The notes beneath the pieces were generated by a model. That model was not told where the DNA came from. It saw only the letters and a program-made list of their open reading frames with translations, and ran no database searches. Shown here one piece after another: positions 26,527-35,755 of a stretch of DNA of 64,000 nucleotides. Each line of letters starts with the position of its first letter. Position 1 is the first letter of the stretch. Both the position numbers and the translations under genes were made by a program. This DNA is from an uncultured Pseudomonadota bacterium (GTDB lineage Bacteria; Pseudomonadota; Gammaproteobacteria; Enterobacterales; Succinivibrionaceae), in NCBI GenBank assembly GCA_900317945.1, contig ONIT01000020.1, positions 1-64,000 on the forward strand, given 5' to 3'.

Positions 26527-28920
26527 ATGGCATTGGAGCAGGATCAGATAAATTCCCTCGTGGACGGGATAGTCAGCAGGTACCGCGACGCGGATTTCCA
26601 GACCACCCTCGAGCAGGCGATGGACGCAGCCGGCGCGGACAAGGGCGACCGCTACCTGATCCGTCTCGAGATCGGGAGGAGGACCGCCCCCTGCATCCGC
26701 TCCATGGACTTCAGGGACGACCGCGCCGCGGAGCTCCGCGAGGTGCACGGAGTGAAGCATTTCCTCGCCCCGGAGGACGAGAAGGTCCTTGAGAGCGCCA
26801 TCAGCTTCTACCAGGGCGCCTATACGATGGGCGTCTGGGAGATGGTGACCGCGGCCCACCGGGCAAGGATGGAGCAGGAGCGCGCCGAGGAGCAGGCGGC
26901 CCTTGACCGCCCGGCCGCCGCGCAGGGCTCCCCGGAGTCGTTCGAGACCGAGCCCGTGGTGTTCGCGAGCTATACAAGGCGCACGGAAGAGCGCATGCGC
27001 TACATCACCGCGGTCAAAATCAGCGTGAACGGGCAGACGCTTGAGGGGAAGACCAACGACCTCTCCGTCTCCGGCATCCGCGTCTCGCTCATGAAGGAGC
27101 AGCCCCTCCAGAAGAATGACGAGGCGCTCGTCACCTTCACCGATCTCAGGGCCAAGGTCTCCCGCCTGCAGCAGCCCTCGCTCACCAGGATAAAGTACCG
27201 CGTGCTCCGCACCCAGGGACAGGGATCCAAGTTCTCGGTAACGCTCCTCCGGAACGCGGACAATCCCGCCTTTGAGTCGCTCATCAGCAAGTTTATCGAC
27301 AACAACAAGCTCCGCTACACGGTGAACGTCGACCACCTCCTGAGCTCGCTTTCCGCGAAGGGCTACGAGCAGTACTACATCCCGAAGATCACGAGCCTCC
27401 CCTTCTTCATGACGGGAGAGCCACCCAGAATCACCTCGGTACTCAAGAGCCCCGGGAACTCCGCAATCCTCGAGTACTGGCGCGACGAGAACAACCAGGA
27501 CCGACTCGCCTCAGTCCTCCCGCCCAACAGGCTGAGCCTCCTTACGGAGGAGGCGGACGGCGGGCGCTATGACTTCGTCTACTGCTTCAAGGTCATGTCC
27601 AGGGGGAAGGTCGTCTTCTACTCGGCGACCGGCCTCGAGCTCAGGCGCACCGGGCTCAGGGATCTATTCTTCGAGGCCGGACGGAAGCTCTCCTCCTGGC
27701 ACGTGTTCAGGCTCGACATCGAGAAGGCTGACGTGAAGAGGGACGGCGTCGCCTCCTTCGTCTCGGAGAACTTCAATCCGCTGTTCCGCGAGTATGTGGT
27801 GAACTCGGTAACCGCCATCAGCTATGTTGGCGGCCTGGTGTCCGTCGAGGAGGGCACCGGAGGGCTCATTCCGGAGGAGACCCCGGACCTCGCTGGCAAG
27901 ATCATGCTGCAGATCTTCCGGCACCGCACTGACGTGGAGCCGGTGCAGTTCTACATGCTCGGAGGGAAGAAGCTCAGGAAGGAGCCCCGCTACCCGCACA
28001 AGACCTCGGTCGAGATCAGCGAGAACAGCGAGGAGCAGGCCGGCTGGACCAACGACGTCTCGACGTCGGGGCTGCAGATCCAGACCGACGAGCCGATTGA
28101 CGTGGAGAAGGACGAAGTCCTCAGGATAAGCCTCCCGGAGATGCAGGAGCTCACCAAGTCGATTTTCCTCAAGGACATGCCCTACCGCGTGGTGCATGCT
28201 AACGAGAGCCACACCGTCATCAACCTCGAGGCTGACAGCTCGGTCAGGGACCACCCGGGGAAGAAGTTCTTCACCGACCTCATCGACAGCAACCCTGACG
28301 TCCTGAAGCCGCAGAAGGAGGTGCGCGATCTCGAGAGCATGACGAACGCGATGCGCGCGCTCTTCGTCCGCCACATCTTCTCCATGCCGGTGTTCCTGGG
28401 GCGCATCAAGGGGAGCATCGGCGCCGCCGGCATCAGCGAGTACCCGAGGAAGGGCTGCAGCGTGCTCCACGACATGTCCCCGAAGGGCAGCGGCGGCTAC
28501 AACCTCTATCCCCTCCTGCATGACGGCATGATGAAGTCGCTTATCGATGATCCGCTGAAGGAGCTCAAGGACAGCTCCGCGTCCCTCTGCACGACCGTCT
28601 ACATCGGGCGCCTCGGCGTGAGCGGCGAGATCCGCTACCTCACCGTAAGGGAGGACGACTTCACCGACAGCGCGCAGAGGCTGAAGTTCATCCGGGAGTC
28701 ACAGAGCCGCGGGAGCTTCTACGCGCTCAGGCTCTTCCTCTCCAAGACCGGAAGGCCTGATCTCACGAATATTGCCAAAGATCTGAATTATGTGGCAAAA
28801 TACGCGGTACACAAGGCGAGGGCCCTCAAGAACGCCATCTGGAGCGTCACGGCAGTGCTTGACATCGTCGACATCACCGACGAGGTGCTGTTCAGCTCCG
28901 GAGTCTCCCCGAAGCCGTAG
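26527..28920 (+). CDS. Large protein with two PilZ domains
   Basis: PilZ domains bind cyclic di-GMP and control motility, adhesion or polysaccharide export. This 797-residue cytoplasmic protein shows two PilZ signatures: RTEER...TNDLSVSGIRV (about residues 150-185) and RKEPR...TNDVSTSGLQI (about 482-518). Both keep the RxxxR and (D/N)xSxxG ligand motifs. The rest is helical and unfamiliar, with no membrane segment and no output enzyme domain. It lies alone between srmB and HU. The size and doubling are unusual for PilZ proteins. It resembles the PilZ-domain proteins of unknown role in Aeromonas- and Vibrio-like genomes, but I cannot name a close characterised homologue. Confidence 0.82.
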   Translation: MALEQDQINSLVDGIVSRYRDADFQTTLEQAMDAAGADKGDRYLIRLEIGRRTAPCIRSMDFRDDRAAELREVHGVKHFLAPEDEKVLESAISFYQGAYTMGVWEMVTAAHRARMEQERAEEQAALDRPAAAQGSPESFETEPVVFASYTRRTEERMRYITAVKISVNGQTLEGKTNDLSVSGIRVSLMKEQPLQKNDEALVTFTDLRAKVSRLQQPSLTRIKYRVLRTQGQGSKFSVTLLRNADNPAFESLISKFIDNNKLRYTVNVDHLLSSLSAKGYEQYYIPKITSLPFFMTGEPPRITSVLKSPGNSAILEYWRDENNQDRLASVLPPNRLSLLTEEADGGRYDFVYCFKVMSRGKVVFYSATGLELRRTGLRDLFFEAGRKLSSWHVFRLDIEKADVKRDGVASFVSENFNPLFREYVVNSVTAISYVGGLVSVEEGTGGLIPEETPDLAGKIMLQIFRHRTDVEPVQFYMLGGKKLRKEPRYPHKTSVEISENSEEQAGWTNDVSTSGLQIQTDEPIDVEKDEVLRISLPEMQELTKSIFLKDMPYRVVHANESHTVINLEADSSVRDHPGKKFFTDLIDSNPDVLKPQKEVRDLESMTNAMRALFVRHIFSMPVFLGRIKGSIGAAGISEYPRKGCSVLHDMSPKGSGGYNLYPLLHDGMMKSLIDDPLKELKDSSASLCTTVYIGRLGVSGEIRYLTVREDDFTDSAQRLKFIRESQSRGSFYALRLFLSKTGRPDLTNIAKDLNYVAKYAVHKARALKNAIWSVTAVLDIVDITDEVLFSSGVSPKP

Positions 28921-28979
28921 CGGGCTGGGACATGCGGCGCGGGCGTGCCGGGACGGCTCATGAGCGCCGGTTCTGGCCG

Positions 28980-29183
28980 GAACTGGTTATTTTTTGGCTA
29001 AAAACGGTGCGCTCGCGCAAATTTCGAAAAAATAAAATTTAAAGATGTTTATTTTTTCAATGATTTAATACAGAATAGCTCTGACACCGCCGCGGTTCAT
29101 CCGTCTGCGACAAGGGCTTGAGTAATGTGGCTTTCGCCAGAAAGCATAGGAACAAATAGTTAAAAAGGGTTTTTAAGGATACT
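28980..29183 (+). promoter_or_regulatory. AT-rich leader and promoter region of hup
   Basis: Between the PilZ gene and HU the sequence turns strongly AT-rich (28984-29075), as expected of an UP-element region before a highly expressed gene. TTTAATACAG near 29063 and a GC-poor stretch around it are candidate promoter parts. AAGGA lies 6 nt before the HU start. The exact start site cannot be set from sequence. Confidence 0.35.
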
Positions 29184-29459
29184 ATGAACAAAACCGAATT
29201 AATTGACACTATTGCCGCCAAGACCGACAAGAATAAGTCTGATGCGAAGCAGATTCTTGAAGCCGCCCTTGCGGCAATCCAGGAGACCCTCGAGAAGGGT
29301 GATCAGGTTCAGCTGGTCGGTTTCGGCACCTTCAAGGTATCTCACCGCAACGCCCGCACCGGCCGCAACCCGAGAACCGGTGAGTCCATCCAGATCGAGG
29401 CTTCCAACGTTCCTTCCTTCGTTGCAGGAAAGGCCTTCAAGGACGCACTCAACAAGTAA
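29184..29459 (+). CDS. hup: DNA-binding protein HU
   Basis: HU is the abundant histone-like dimer that bends and compacts DNA. The 91-residue product starts [15 protein letters not shown] and keeps the arm sequence with RNPRTGE and the proline that intercalates into DNA, then [12 protein letters not shown]. Length matches E. coli HU (90). It is monocistronic, with an AT-rich promoter region and a strong terminator. Whether it corresponds to hupA or hupB cannot be decided here, since no second copy is visible. Confidence 0.96.
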   Translation: MNKTELIDTIAAKTDKNKSDAKQILEAALAAIQETLEKGDQVQLVGFGTFKVSHRNARTGRNPRTGESIQIEASNVPSFVAGKAFKDALNK

Positions 29460-29524
29460 TCGTCCGGCAGGCGCGCTCTGACAAAAAAAAGAGCCGGTCA
29501 GTCGCCTGTTTCGTGTAAAATGAG

Positions 29525-29553
29525 ATCCGCGCCACATGGTGCGGATTTTTTTT
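29525..29553 (+). terminator. Rho-independent terminator of hup
   Basis: A 9-bp stem ATCCGCGCC/GGTGCGGAT with one G-T pair closes an ACAT loop and is followed by eight T residues. It lies 65 nt past the HU stop. Confidence 0.88.
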
Positions 29554-29634
29554 GCCAGAATGATGCAGATCCGGCATCAGGCGGCAGAGCAGGACAGGCC
29601 TGCTTTTTTTTGTTCCCGGAACCGGTGATAAGAG

Positions 29635-32049
29635 ATGAGATTACTGAAGCTCGTAAAAACAGTTCTGTCACTCGAGCACAGCCCTATCCCGAAGACCCAG
29701 CTTTTTGCCCTGCTGGGCTTCGCCGCCGCAACAGTAATCCTCGCGCCGCTTATCCCAGATCCGGATCCAGACTACTACCATTCCGACTACGTCAGCCCTA
29801 CAGCCGCCGATGCGGATGACGACAAGATATTCGACAAGATCCACAACTCGAGGATGCGCTACCTTGAGCTGACCGCCAATGACTCAGGGACAGACGAGGA
29901 CATCCCGGACGACTCCCCGGATCTCATCGACAGCGAGTTCGCCGATGACGACATCGAGAACATCTTCCAGGACGCCTTCAGCAAGGACGGGGAGAAGGAG
30001 CAGAAGGCGGAGTCAGGAGAGGACGAGAACGAGCTCGACTGGCTCGACTACACGGTAAAGGAGGACGATAACCTCTCCACCATCTTCAACACGCTGAACC
30101 TGTCGCAGAAGACGCTCTTCATGCTCCTCAAGACCGATCAGACCAAGACGCTCACGAGGCTCAAGATCGGGCAGAAGCTGCACTTCCTTATTGACCGCAA
30201 CGGCACGCTGCTCTCCCTCGCCATCTCGATGTTCAGCAGCGAGAACGAGATCATCTACGTTTACGACAGCAAGAACGACAGGTATATCTCCTACACCGAT
30301 CCCGCCGGAACCTACGAGCAGGCCGATCTTGAGCGCCTCGTGAAGGAGCCGCAGACCGATCCCGCAACCTACGCCCAGTCAGATACCGACAGCGCCTTTA
30401 CCGATGAGGAGATAAAGGAGTACGAGAAGGACGAGGAGAAGGCCGAGGCAGAGGAGGAGGCCGCCCGGGCAAAGGAAGAGCAGGAAAAGGCCGAGAAGGA
30501 AAAGGCCGAAAAGGAGAAGGCCGAGAAGGAAAAGACTGAGAAGGAGAAGGCTGAGAAGGAGAAGGCCGAAAAGGAGAAGGCCGAGAAGGAGAAGGCTGAG
30601 AAGGAAAAGGCCGAGAAGGAGACCGCCAAGGAGAAGGCCGAGAAGGAAAAGGCTGAGAAGGAGAAGGCGGCAAAGGAGAAGGCCGAGAAGGAAAAGGCCG
30701 CAAAGGAAAAGGCCGAGAAGGAGGCAAAGGAGAAAGCCGCCAGGGAGAAGGCCGAAAAGGAGAAGGCTGAGAAGGAGAAGGCCGAGAAGGAGCGCATTGC
30801 CCGCGAGAATGCCGAGAAGGTCCAGCGCGAGATGGAGAAGCAGCAGCGGATCGAGGAGGCAAAGCGCAGCTCAAATGTCCTGATGGGCACCATCACCAGG
30901 GGCGTCTTCATCACTGACGCCAAAAAGGCCGGCCTTACCTCCGCCCACATCAGCAGGATCATCAAGATCTACAAGGGCAAGATCAACTTCAGGCGCGATC
31001 TCCGGAAGGGCGACTCCTTCCGCGTGCTCTTTGACCGTCCGAGCGGGGACAAGAACGCCAGGATCATGGCGGTCTCCTTCACCTCAGGCGGAAAGACCAT
31101 TGCCCTCTACCGCGCGAAGAACGGAATGTTCTACCCGGAGAACGGAGTATCGCCGACCGTAAGCAGGAGATCCACCGGAAGCGGCTGGTGGCGCTACCCC
31201 ATGCCGAACAACACCAAGGTCTCGAGCCCGTTCAACCCGCACCGCTGGCACCCGATCCGCGGCATCTACCGCCCGCACTACGGCACTGACTTCACCGCCC
31301 CGATCGGGACAAAGGTCTATGCCCCGGCAAACGGCACGGTCCTCAAGACCAGCTACCAGAGAGGCGGCGCAGGATACTACATCATCATCAAGCACACAGG
31401 CGGCTACAGCACCGTCTACATGCACCTCTCGAAGGCGCTGGTGCGCACCGGGCAGCAGGTCTCCCAGGGACAGGTCATTGCGCTCTCCGGCAACACCGGA
31501 GGCTCCACCGGGCCGCACCTCCACTACGAGGTCCGCATCAACGGGCGCGCGGTTGACGCAATGCGTGTCGACCTCCCGGGAGGCAGCAGCAGGGAGAGCG
31601 TCAGCATCGACTGGAACGCGAGCAAGGAGTTCGCGAAGGATGTCGGGAGCTACAAGAGCCAGCTCTCGAGGGCCGTTGTCATCGACGAGTCGAACGCTGA
31701 CAGATTCCTGAAGAGCTCACCGAAGACGGAGAAGGCAAAGTCAGGAAATGGCTCAGGCAGGGCATCCTCATCGCAGAAGAAGGATCAGAAAGCCTCCGCG
31801 TCGCAGAAGAGCAACCAGAGGTCATCGGCCTCACAGAAGAAGAACCAGAGGTCCTCCGCCTCGCAGAAGAAGAACCAGAGATCGTCTGCGTCGCAGAAGA
31901 AGAACCAGAGGCCGTCAGCCTCACAGAAGAATAACCAGAGGTCCTCCGCCTCGCAGAAGAAGGGCTCCTCCGGGAAATCATCATCCCGCAAGGCGCAGAG
32001 CAATAAGAAAAACTCCGGATCGTCAGGCAGCAGGAGACAGAGGAAGTAA
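29635..32049 (+). CDS. M23 peptidoglycan endopeptidase with long low-complexity arms
   Basis: M23 metallopeptidases of the MepM/YebA type cut peptide crosslinks so that new glycan can be inserted. The 804-residue product has an N-terminal OapA-like anchor segment with one membrane helix (about residues 20-40) and a LysM-like/OapA domain (about 140-225). A highly charged helix of AEKEK-type repeats follows (about 275-405), then a MepM-like linker domain and the M23 domain. The zinc motifs are H548-x3-D552 and H628-L-H630. The C-terminus (about 713-800) is a Ser/Lys/Gln repeat tract built on SASQKKNQRS. MepM is about 440 residues, so the two repeat arms nearly double it. A small membrane protein gene follows after 3 nt. 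Confidence 0.88.
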   Translation: MRLLKLVKTVLSLEHSPIPKTQLFALLGFAAATVILAPLIPDPDPDYYHSDYVSPTAADADDDKIFDKIHNSRMRYLELTANDSGTDEDIPDDSPDLIDSEFADDDIENIFQDAFSKDGEKEQKAESGEDENELDWLDYTVKEDDNLSTIFNTLNLSQKTLFMLLKTDQTKTLTRLKIGQKLHFLIDRNGTLLSLAISMFSSENEIIYVYDSKNDRYISYTDPAGTYEQADLERLVKEPQTDPATYAQSDTDSAFTDEEIKEYEKDEEKAEAEEEAARAKEEQEKAEKEKAEKEKAEKEKTEKEKAEKEKAEKEKAEKEKAEKEKAEKETAKEKAEKEKAEKEKAAKEKAEKEKAAKEKAEKEAKEKAAREKAEKEKAEKEKAEKERIARENAEKVQREMEKQQRIEEAKRSSNVLMGTITRGVFITDAKKAGLTSAHISRIIKIYKGKINFRRDLRKGDSFRVLFDRPSGDKNARIMAVSFTSGGKTIALYRAKNGMFYPENGVSPTVSRRSTGSGWWRYPMPNNTKVSSPFNPHRWHPIRGIYRPHYGTDFTAPIGTKVYAPANGTVLKTSYQRGGAGYYIIIKHTGGYSTVYMHLSKALVRTGQQVSQGQVIALSGNTGGSTGPHLHYEVRINGRAVDAMRVDLPGGSSRESVSIDWNASKEFAKDVGSYKSQLSRAVVIDESNADRFLKSSPKTEKAKSGNGSGRASSSQKKDQKASASQKSNQRSSASQKKNQRSSASQKKNQRSSASQKKNQRPSASQKNNQRSSASQKKGSSGKSSSRKAQSNKKNSGSSGSRRQRK
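30460..30850 (+). repeat. Imperfect 15-bp repeats coding a charged helix
   Basis: Many imperfect copies of a 15-bp unit (GCC-GAG-AAG-GAG-AAG and variants) encode the AEKEK repeats. Third-position variation between copies shows that the array is old and kept at protein level. It may still slip in 15-bp steps without changing the frame. Confidence 0.8.
31780..31965 (+). repeat. 30-bp repeats coding Ser/Gln/Lys-rich tail
   Basis: About six copies of a 30-bp unit encode SASQKKNQRS with small changes. Copies are closer to each other at DNA level than in the upstream charged array. The unit length keeps the frame when copies are gained or lost. Confidence 0.78.
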
Positions 32050-32052
32050 AAG

Positions 32053-32658
32053 ATGGAAAAGCAGGACAGCAGCACTCATGAGAGCGAGAGCGGCACAACG
32101 CCCATTGTGGAGCGCAGGCGCCCCTACTATCCGAAGTTCCTGAGGCCGAGAATTGTAATCTCAGGAATAGTCATCGCCATAGTGCTCGCTACCGGGCTCT
32201 ATTACGGCATCCCGTACATCGAGTACCAGATTGACCGCCGCGCCAAGTTCTCCGAGACCGAGGTTACTGACGGCAGGCCGCCGTTCCCCGAGGAGGAGAT
32301 GCCCGAGGACGTGTCGGCCGCATCATCATCACAGGCTTCAGGGACAAACGCCTACGTGAGGAAGATCCTGAGCATGATCCCGCTTAAAATCGATGACATG
32401 ACGAGCATCGAGAAGGCTGACTTCACCGGCGGCGTGCTCACCTTCGAGATCGGCGTCTACTCCACCAGGGACGCGGACCTAAAGGGGCTCTACGAGAGGA
32501 TAAAGTACCAGACCCCCGAGGGGAACAGCAAGGTGGCCTGCCGCCTGATGTTCAACAGCGAGTGGAATAAGGACTGGAAAATCCGCTACGTCTACATTGA
32601 CCGCAACAACAGCGACAAGGTCATAACCGACAACACCTTCAGCCTCGATCAGTGCTGA
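32053..32658 (+). CDS. Single-pass membrane protein, unknown function
   Basis: This 201-residue protein has a charged N-terminus and one membrane helix (about residues 34-54, IVISGIVIAIVLATGLYYG). An extracytoplasmic domain of mixed composition follows, with an acidic Ser/Ala-rich spacer (about 75-100). I do not recognise its family. It starts 3 nt after the M23 peptidase stop, so it is almost certainly co-translated with it. A role in anchoring or controlling the peptidase is a guess from position only. Confidence 0.72.
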   Translation: MEKQDSSTHESESGTTPIVERRRPYYPKFLRPRIVISGIVIAIVLATGLYYGIPYIEYQIDRRAKFSETEVTDGRPPFPEEEMPEDVSAASSSQASGTNAYVRKILSMIPLKIDDMTSIEKADFTGGVLTFEIGVYSTRDADLKGLYERIKYQTPEGNSKVACRLMFNSEWNKDWKIRYVYIDRNNSDKVITDNTFSLDQC

Positions 32659-32928
32659 CGCGCTGAGCCGAATCTCCCCCCTGTTTCCGTGGGACTGAGG
32701 CATTTTTCTTCAGAACGGCCTGATCCTGCGGTATACTCCGGGCGGCCGCCGCGCTTTCTCATGCGTTTCCTCTGACGCTGATACATTGGCAAATTTCTGC
32801 GCAGGTGATGGAGAAGGAGACGCGGCGGCTCCCTTCATGCCTGTACCAAAGTCATCCCAGAGCATTTGAGCGGCACTGCGCAAATCCTTTCCCGGCACTG
32901 CAGGAACCGACTCATCTCCGCTGAGGAC

Positions 32929-33885
32929 TCATTTCTTTTCCGCGTTCAGACTGGCTGCGGCATGCCCTGCCCTCAGGTCCTGGACGAACACTATCCCCTG
33001 GCAGAGGAGCCCTGCGGCGACGCTGAACCACATGGTGAGGCACCTCACCATGAACGCGGCCTCAATGACCGGGCCGCCCTTCGAGAAGCTCTCGAGCACC
33101 AGGCAGAAAACCGCCTCGGTGCCGCCGAGCCCGCCCGGGATCATGGACACAGCCCCTGACACCATCGCCGCGGGATAGGCGCTGAACGCAGCGTAGAAGG
33201 GGAGCTCAAAGCCGATGAAATGCAGGTAGTACACCACCCCGAGGGAGTAGATGGTCCAGCCGAAAAGCCCCGAGAGCAGCATCACCGCCAGGGTCCTTAC
33301 GGTGAGGAGCCTCACGAGCGACCTTATTCCTGACCTCACGCGGAAGACGAACCTCACCAGGGAATTGAGGCCGAGCAGCCTGAACGGCGCGGCAAGGAGC
33401 CTTGAGAAGCGCCGCGACATGCCGGTGAGCGCGAGAGCCGAGGAGAGAATCACGAAGAACGCGCCGACCGCAAGAAGCGCGAGGGGACTTCCGAGAAAGA
33501 GCACGCCGCCCAAGGCGGTCATCACCACAAAATCGCAGAACCGCTCGGCGATGAAGGCGGAGTAGACCTTCGAGGTTCTCCGGTCAAAGCGCCTGAGGTA
33601 GGCGACACGCACGAGCTCCCCAGCCTTTCCCGGAGTCGCGGTGTAGGCAAAGCCCAGGATGTAGATGACGAGCCCCTTCCAGAACGGCTGATGGAAGCCG
33701 AGGACCTTAAGGAGATATGCCCAGCGGCAGTACCTCACGAGCCAGCAGCAGGCCGTCGCCGCAGGGAGCACAAGAGACACGGGAAGCCTTTCCCTGCCTG
33801 AGGGCCTGCTGAGCTCGACATAGCAGAGAAAGGCCACGTAGGCCGCGAAGAGCACGAGGAGGAAAAATGCGTTCCTGCGGCTCAT
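32929..33885 (-). CDS. Lysylphosphatidylglycerol synthase TM-like (UPF0104) membrane protein
   Basis: Proteins of this family share the flippase-like membrane part of MprF; without the synthase domain their substrate is usually unknown, with lipid or lipid-linked sugar transport proposed. The 318-residue product has about eight hydrophobic segments and the family motif TPGKAGELVRVAYL (about residues 83-96), plus the late SMIPGGLGGTEA block. It begins 2 nt after the serB stop, so it is the last gene of the prfC-tatD-MBL-serB unit. It lacks the cytoplasmic aminoacyltransferase domain. Confidence 0.82.
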   Translation of the reverse strand: MSRRNAFFLLVLFAAYVAFLCYVELSRPSGRERLPVSLVLPAATACCWLVRYCRWAYLLKVLGFHQPFWKGLVIYILGFAYTATPGKAGELVRVAYLRRFDRRTSKVYSAFIAERFCDFVVMTALGGVLFLGSPLALLAVGAFFVILSSALALTGMSRRFSRLLAAPFRLLGLNSLVRFVFRVRSGIRSLVRLLTVRTLAVMLLSGLFGWTIYSLGVVYYLHFIGFELPFYAAFSAYPAAMVSGAVSMIPGGLGGTEAVFCLVLESFSKGGPVIEAAFMVRCLTMWFSVAAGLLCQGIVFVQDLRAGHAAASLNAEKK

Positions 33886-33887
33886 TT

Positions 33888-34886
33888 TCAGGCGGAGAGG
33901 GCCTCTGACGCCCTGAGGGCAGCCTCCAGGACTACGGCGCCCGCCTCGAGGTTGAGGTACCTGATGGCAACCGGCGCCTCCTCGCGCACCACGGGCTTCG
34001 CGTGTATGGCAAGGCCGCAGCCGGCGCCTTTGATCATCGGGAGATCGTTCGCGCCGTCGCCCACCGCGATGGAGTTCCCGGGGATGATGCCGTACTTCTC
34101 CGTCATGTCCTTGAGGGTTGCGAGCTTGACGCTGGAGTCGACGATGCGCCCGATGACATTCCCGGTGAAGAGGCCGTCCTTAAACTCAACGGTATTGGCC
34201 TCGATGCGGTCGATGCCGAACATCCTCTGCACCTTCCCCACAAACCTCGTGAATCCTCCCGAGGCGATGGCGCTCTTCCAGCCGAAGGAGTGGGCCTTGG
34301 CCATGAACGCTCCGAGCCCCGGCATGACAGGGAGCTTCTCCTCAACGGTGTCCATCACCTTCTCGCTCTTTCCCTTAAAGAGCGCGATACGGCGGCGGAA
34401 GCTCTCCTGGAAGGGCATCTTGCCGTTCATCGCCTGCGCGGTTACGTCAGAGACCTCCTTCCCGATGCCGGCGAGCTTTGCCATCTCGTCGATGCACTCG
34501 CAGCGCACGCAGGTCATGTCCATGTCCATGACGATGACGCCGGGCTTCCTCGGATCGGGGAGCCTTGCGACATGAAGCGCATCGACAGACGAGTCACGGA
34601 ACTTAAGCTCATGTGAGAACGACGCGTCAAAGCGGTCGTGGAGGAATACGGCGCAGCTGACGCCTGACTCGGTGAAGGGACGGAGCATCTCTGTCCTGAG
34701 CCCCTTCTCCCTTGCCTCGGAGAGGAACTGGAGGATGTCAGAGCGGGTGAGCTGACGCCCGAACACGGCGCTTACTGCGCCGGTGAGGGGCGCTCCGGAT
34801 ACGGGCGAGAGGTTTTCATCAAAGAGCTTTCCTGCCGGGAGATATCTCTCCCAGACCGAAACATCAATAGGAATAAAGCGAGTCAT
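33888..34886 (-). CDS. serB: Phosphoserine phosphatase
   Basis: SerB removes phosphate from L-phosphoserine in the last step of serine synthesis. The 332-residue product has a short N-terminal domain and a HAD phosphatase domain. The nucleophile motif is D121-M-D123-M-T125, followed by VRCECIDEMAKLAG, SGGFTRFV and GDGANDLPMI. The start at 34886 is chosen because GGAG lies 6 nt upstream; a TTG four codons earlier is less likely. It lies in a minus-strand operon between the MBL hydrolase (68 nt upstream) and the flippase-like gene (2 nt downstream). Confidence 0.95.
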   Translation of the reverse strand: MTRFIPIDVSVWERYLPAGKLFDENLSPVSGAPLTGAVSAVFGRQLTRSDILQFLSEAREKGLRTEMLRPFTESGVSCAVFLHDRFDASFSHELKFRDSSVDALHVARLPDPRKPGVIVMDMDMTCVRCECIDEMAKLAGIGKEVSDVTAQAMNGKMPFQESFRRRIALFKGKSEKVMDTVEEKLPVMPGLGAFMAKAHSFGWKSAIASGGFTRFVGKVQRMFGIDRIEANTVEFKDGLFTGNVIGRIVDSSVKLATLKDMTEKYGIIPGNSIAVGDGANDLPMIKGAGCGLAIHAKPVVREEAPVAIRYLNLEAGAVVLEAALRASEALSA

Positions 34887-34954
34887 GTCAGTCTCCAAAA
34901 ATGATGGCCTATTTTACTATGGAGAGGCGTCAGCGTGAGATGGAAAAAGCCGGA

Positions 34955-35755
34955 TCAGAGCTCAAAGGACTCGAGATCATCAGGGACGAGGAGCCTTCCG
35001 CTGAAGTACCTGCGGCCCTCCTCCGTGTAGCGCTCCTTCCGGTGCGCGAGGTCATTGTCCTCGGTGTGGTAGAGGAGGAGGTTCCTGACGCCGAGCGTCT
35101 CCGCGGCCTCACAGGCGTCACGTACAGTCGAGTGGTGCTTCTCGTAGGGGCGGTAGAGCTCCCTATCGGACCAGAGGCAGAACGCCTCGTGGAGGAGCCA
35201 GTCGCTCCCCTCTGCGTACTGCCTCTCACACTCACGGTAGGGCTCGTCGCCGAGGCAGGTGAGCTTTCTCCCTTCATCATAGAAAAGCGAATACCCGGAC
35301 TGCCTCGCCTTCGTGGAGTGAATGTCGAAGCAGACTGCAGGGTGCCCCATGACCTCAAACTCCTCACCATCGGCGAGACTGACAAGATGGATCCGCTCAT
35401 CTATGAACCTGGACTCCTTCGCATCGATGAGCGACATGGAGATGCTCCGGAGGAGCGCTATCACCTCATCGTGCCCATAGAAGGACGCGTCGCCCTCATA
35501 GCGCCCGTGCCGCATCTGATAGGCGATGAGGCGCATGAGCCAGAGCGCGCCCGTGAAATGGTCAAGATGGCGGTGCGTGATGAAGACCTGCCTGATGCTC
35601 CCTGCGTCAATGCGCGCAGCCTCAAGCTGCCGGAGGATCCCGTTCCCGCCGCCGCAGTCGGTGATGAACACGCTGCCGTTCTCCTCCAGGGCAATGCAGG
35701 TGTTGTAGCAGTCAGTTACGAGCGCTCCGCCGGTTCCGAGCATGGTAAGGCGCAT
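34955..35755 (-). CDS. Metallo-beta-lactamase-fold hydrolase, RNase Z-like
   Basis: This 266-residue protein has the MBL fold with the metal motif HRHLDH (THRHLDHFTG), the first-strand LGTGGA and the late HSTVRDA and LYHTEDND segments. RNase Z-type proteins of this subgroup process tRNA 3' ends or hydrolyse other phosphodiesters; the exact substrate cannot be read from sequence. The start at 35755 overlaps the tatD stop by one base (TAATG) and has GGGAGG 8 nt upstream. The longer open frame adds 32 residues that overlap tatD and are not part of the fold. Confidence 0.83.
   Translation of the reverse strand: MRLTMLGTGGALVTDCYNTCIALEENGSVFITDCGGGNGILRQLEAARIDAGSIRQVFITHRHLDHFTGALWLMRLIAYQMRHGRYEGDASFYGHDEVIALLRSISMSLIDAKESRFIDERIHLVSLADGEEFEVMGHPAVCFDIHSTKARQSGYSLFYDEGRKLTCLGDEPYRECERQYAEGSDWLLHEAFCLWSDRELYRPYEKHHSTVRDACEAAETLGVRNLLLYHTEDNDLAHRKERYTEEGRRYFSGRLLVPDDLESFEL

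Noticed and set aside
26512-27336. A 274-residue minus-strand frame opposite the PilZ gene
   Set aside because: It is an antisense shadow; the plus strand carries both PilZ motifs and the promoter.
32710-32898. A 62-residue minus-strand frame starting with GTG
   Set aside because: It has no ribosome-binding site, low-complexity sequence and no domain. It could be a remnant but is not supported.
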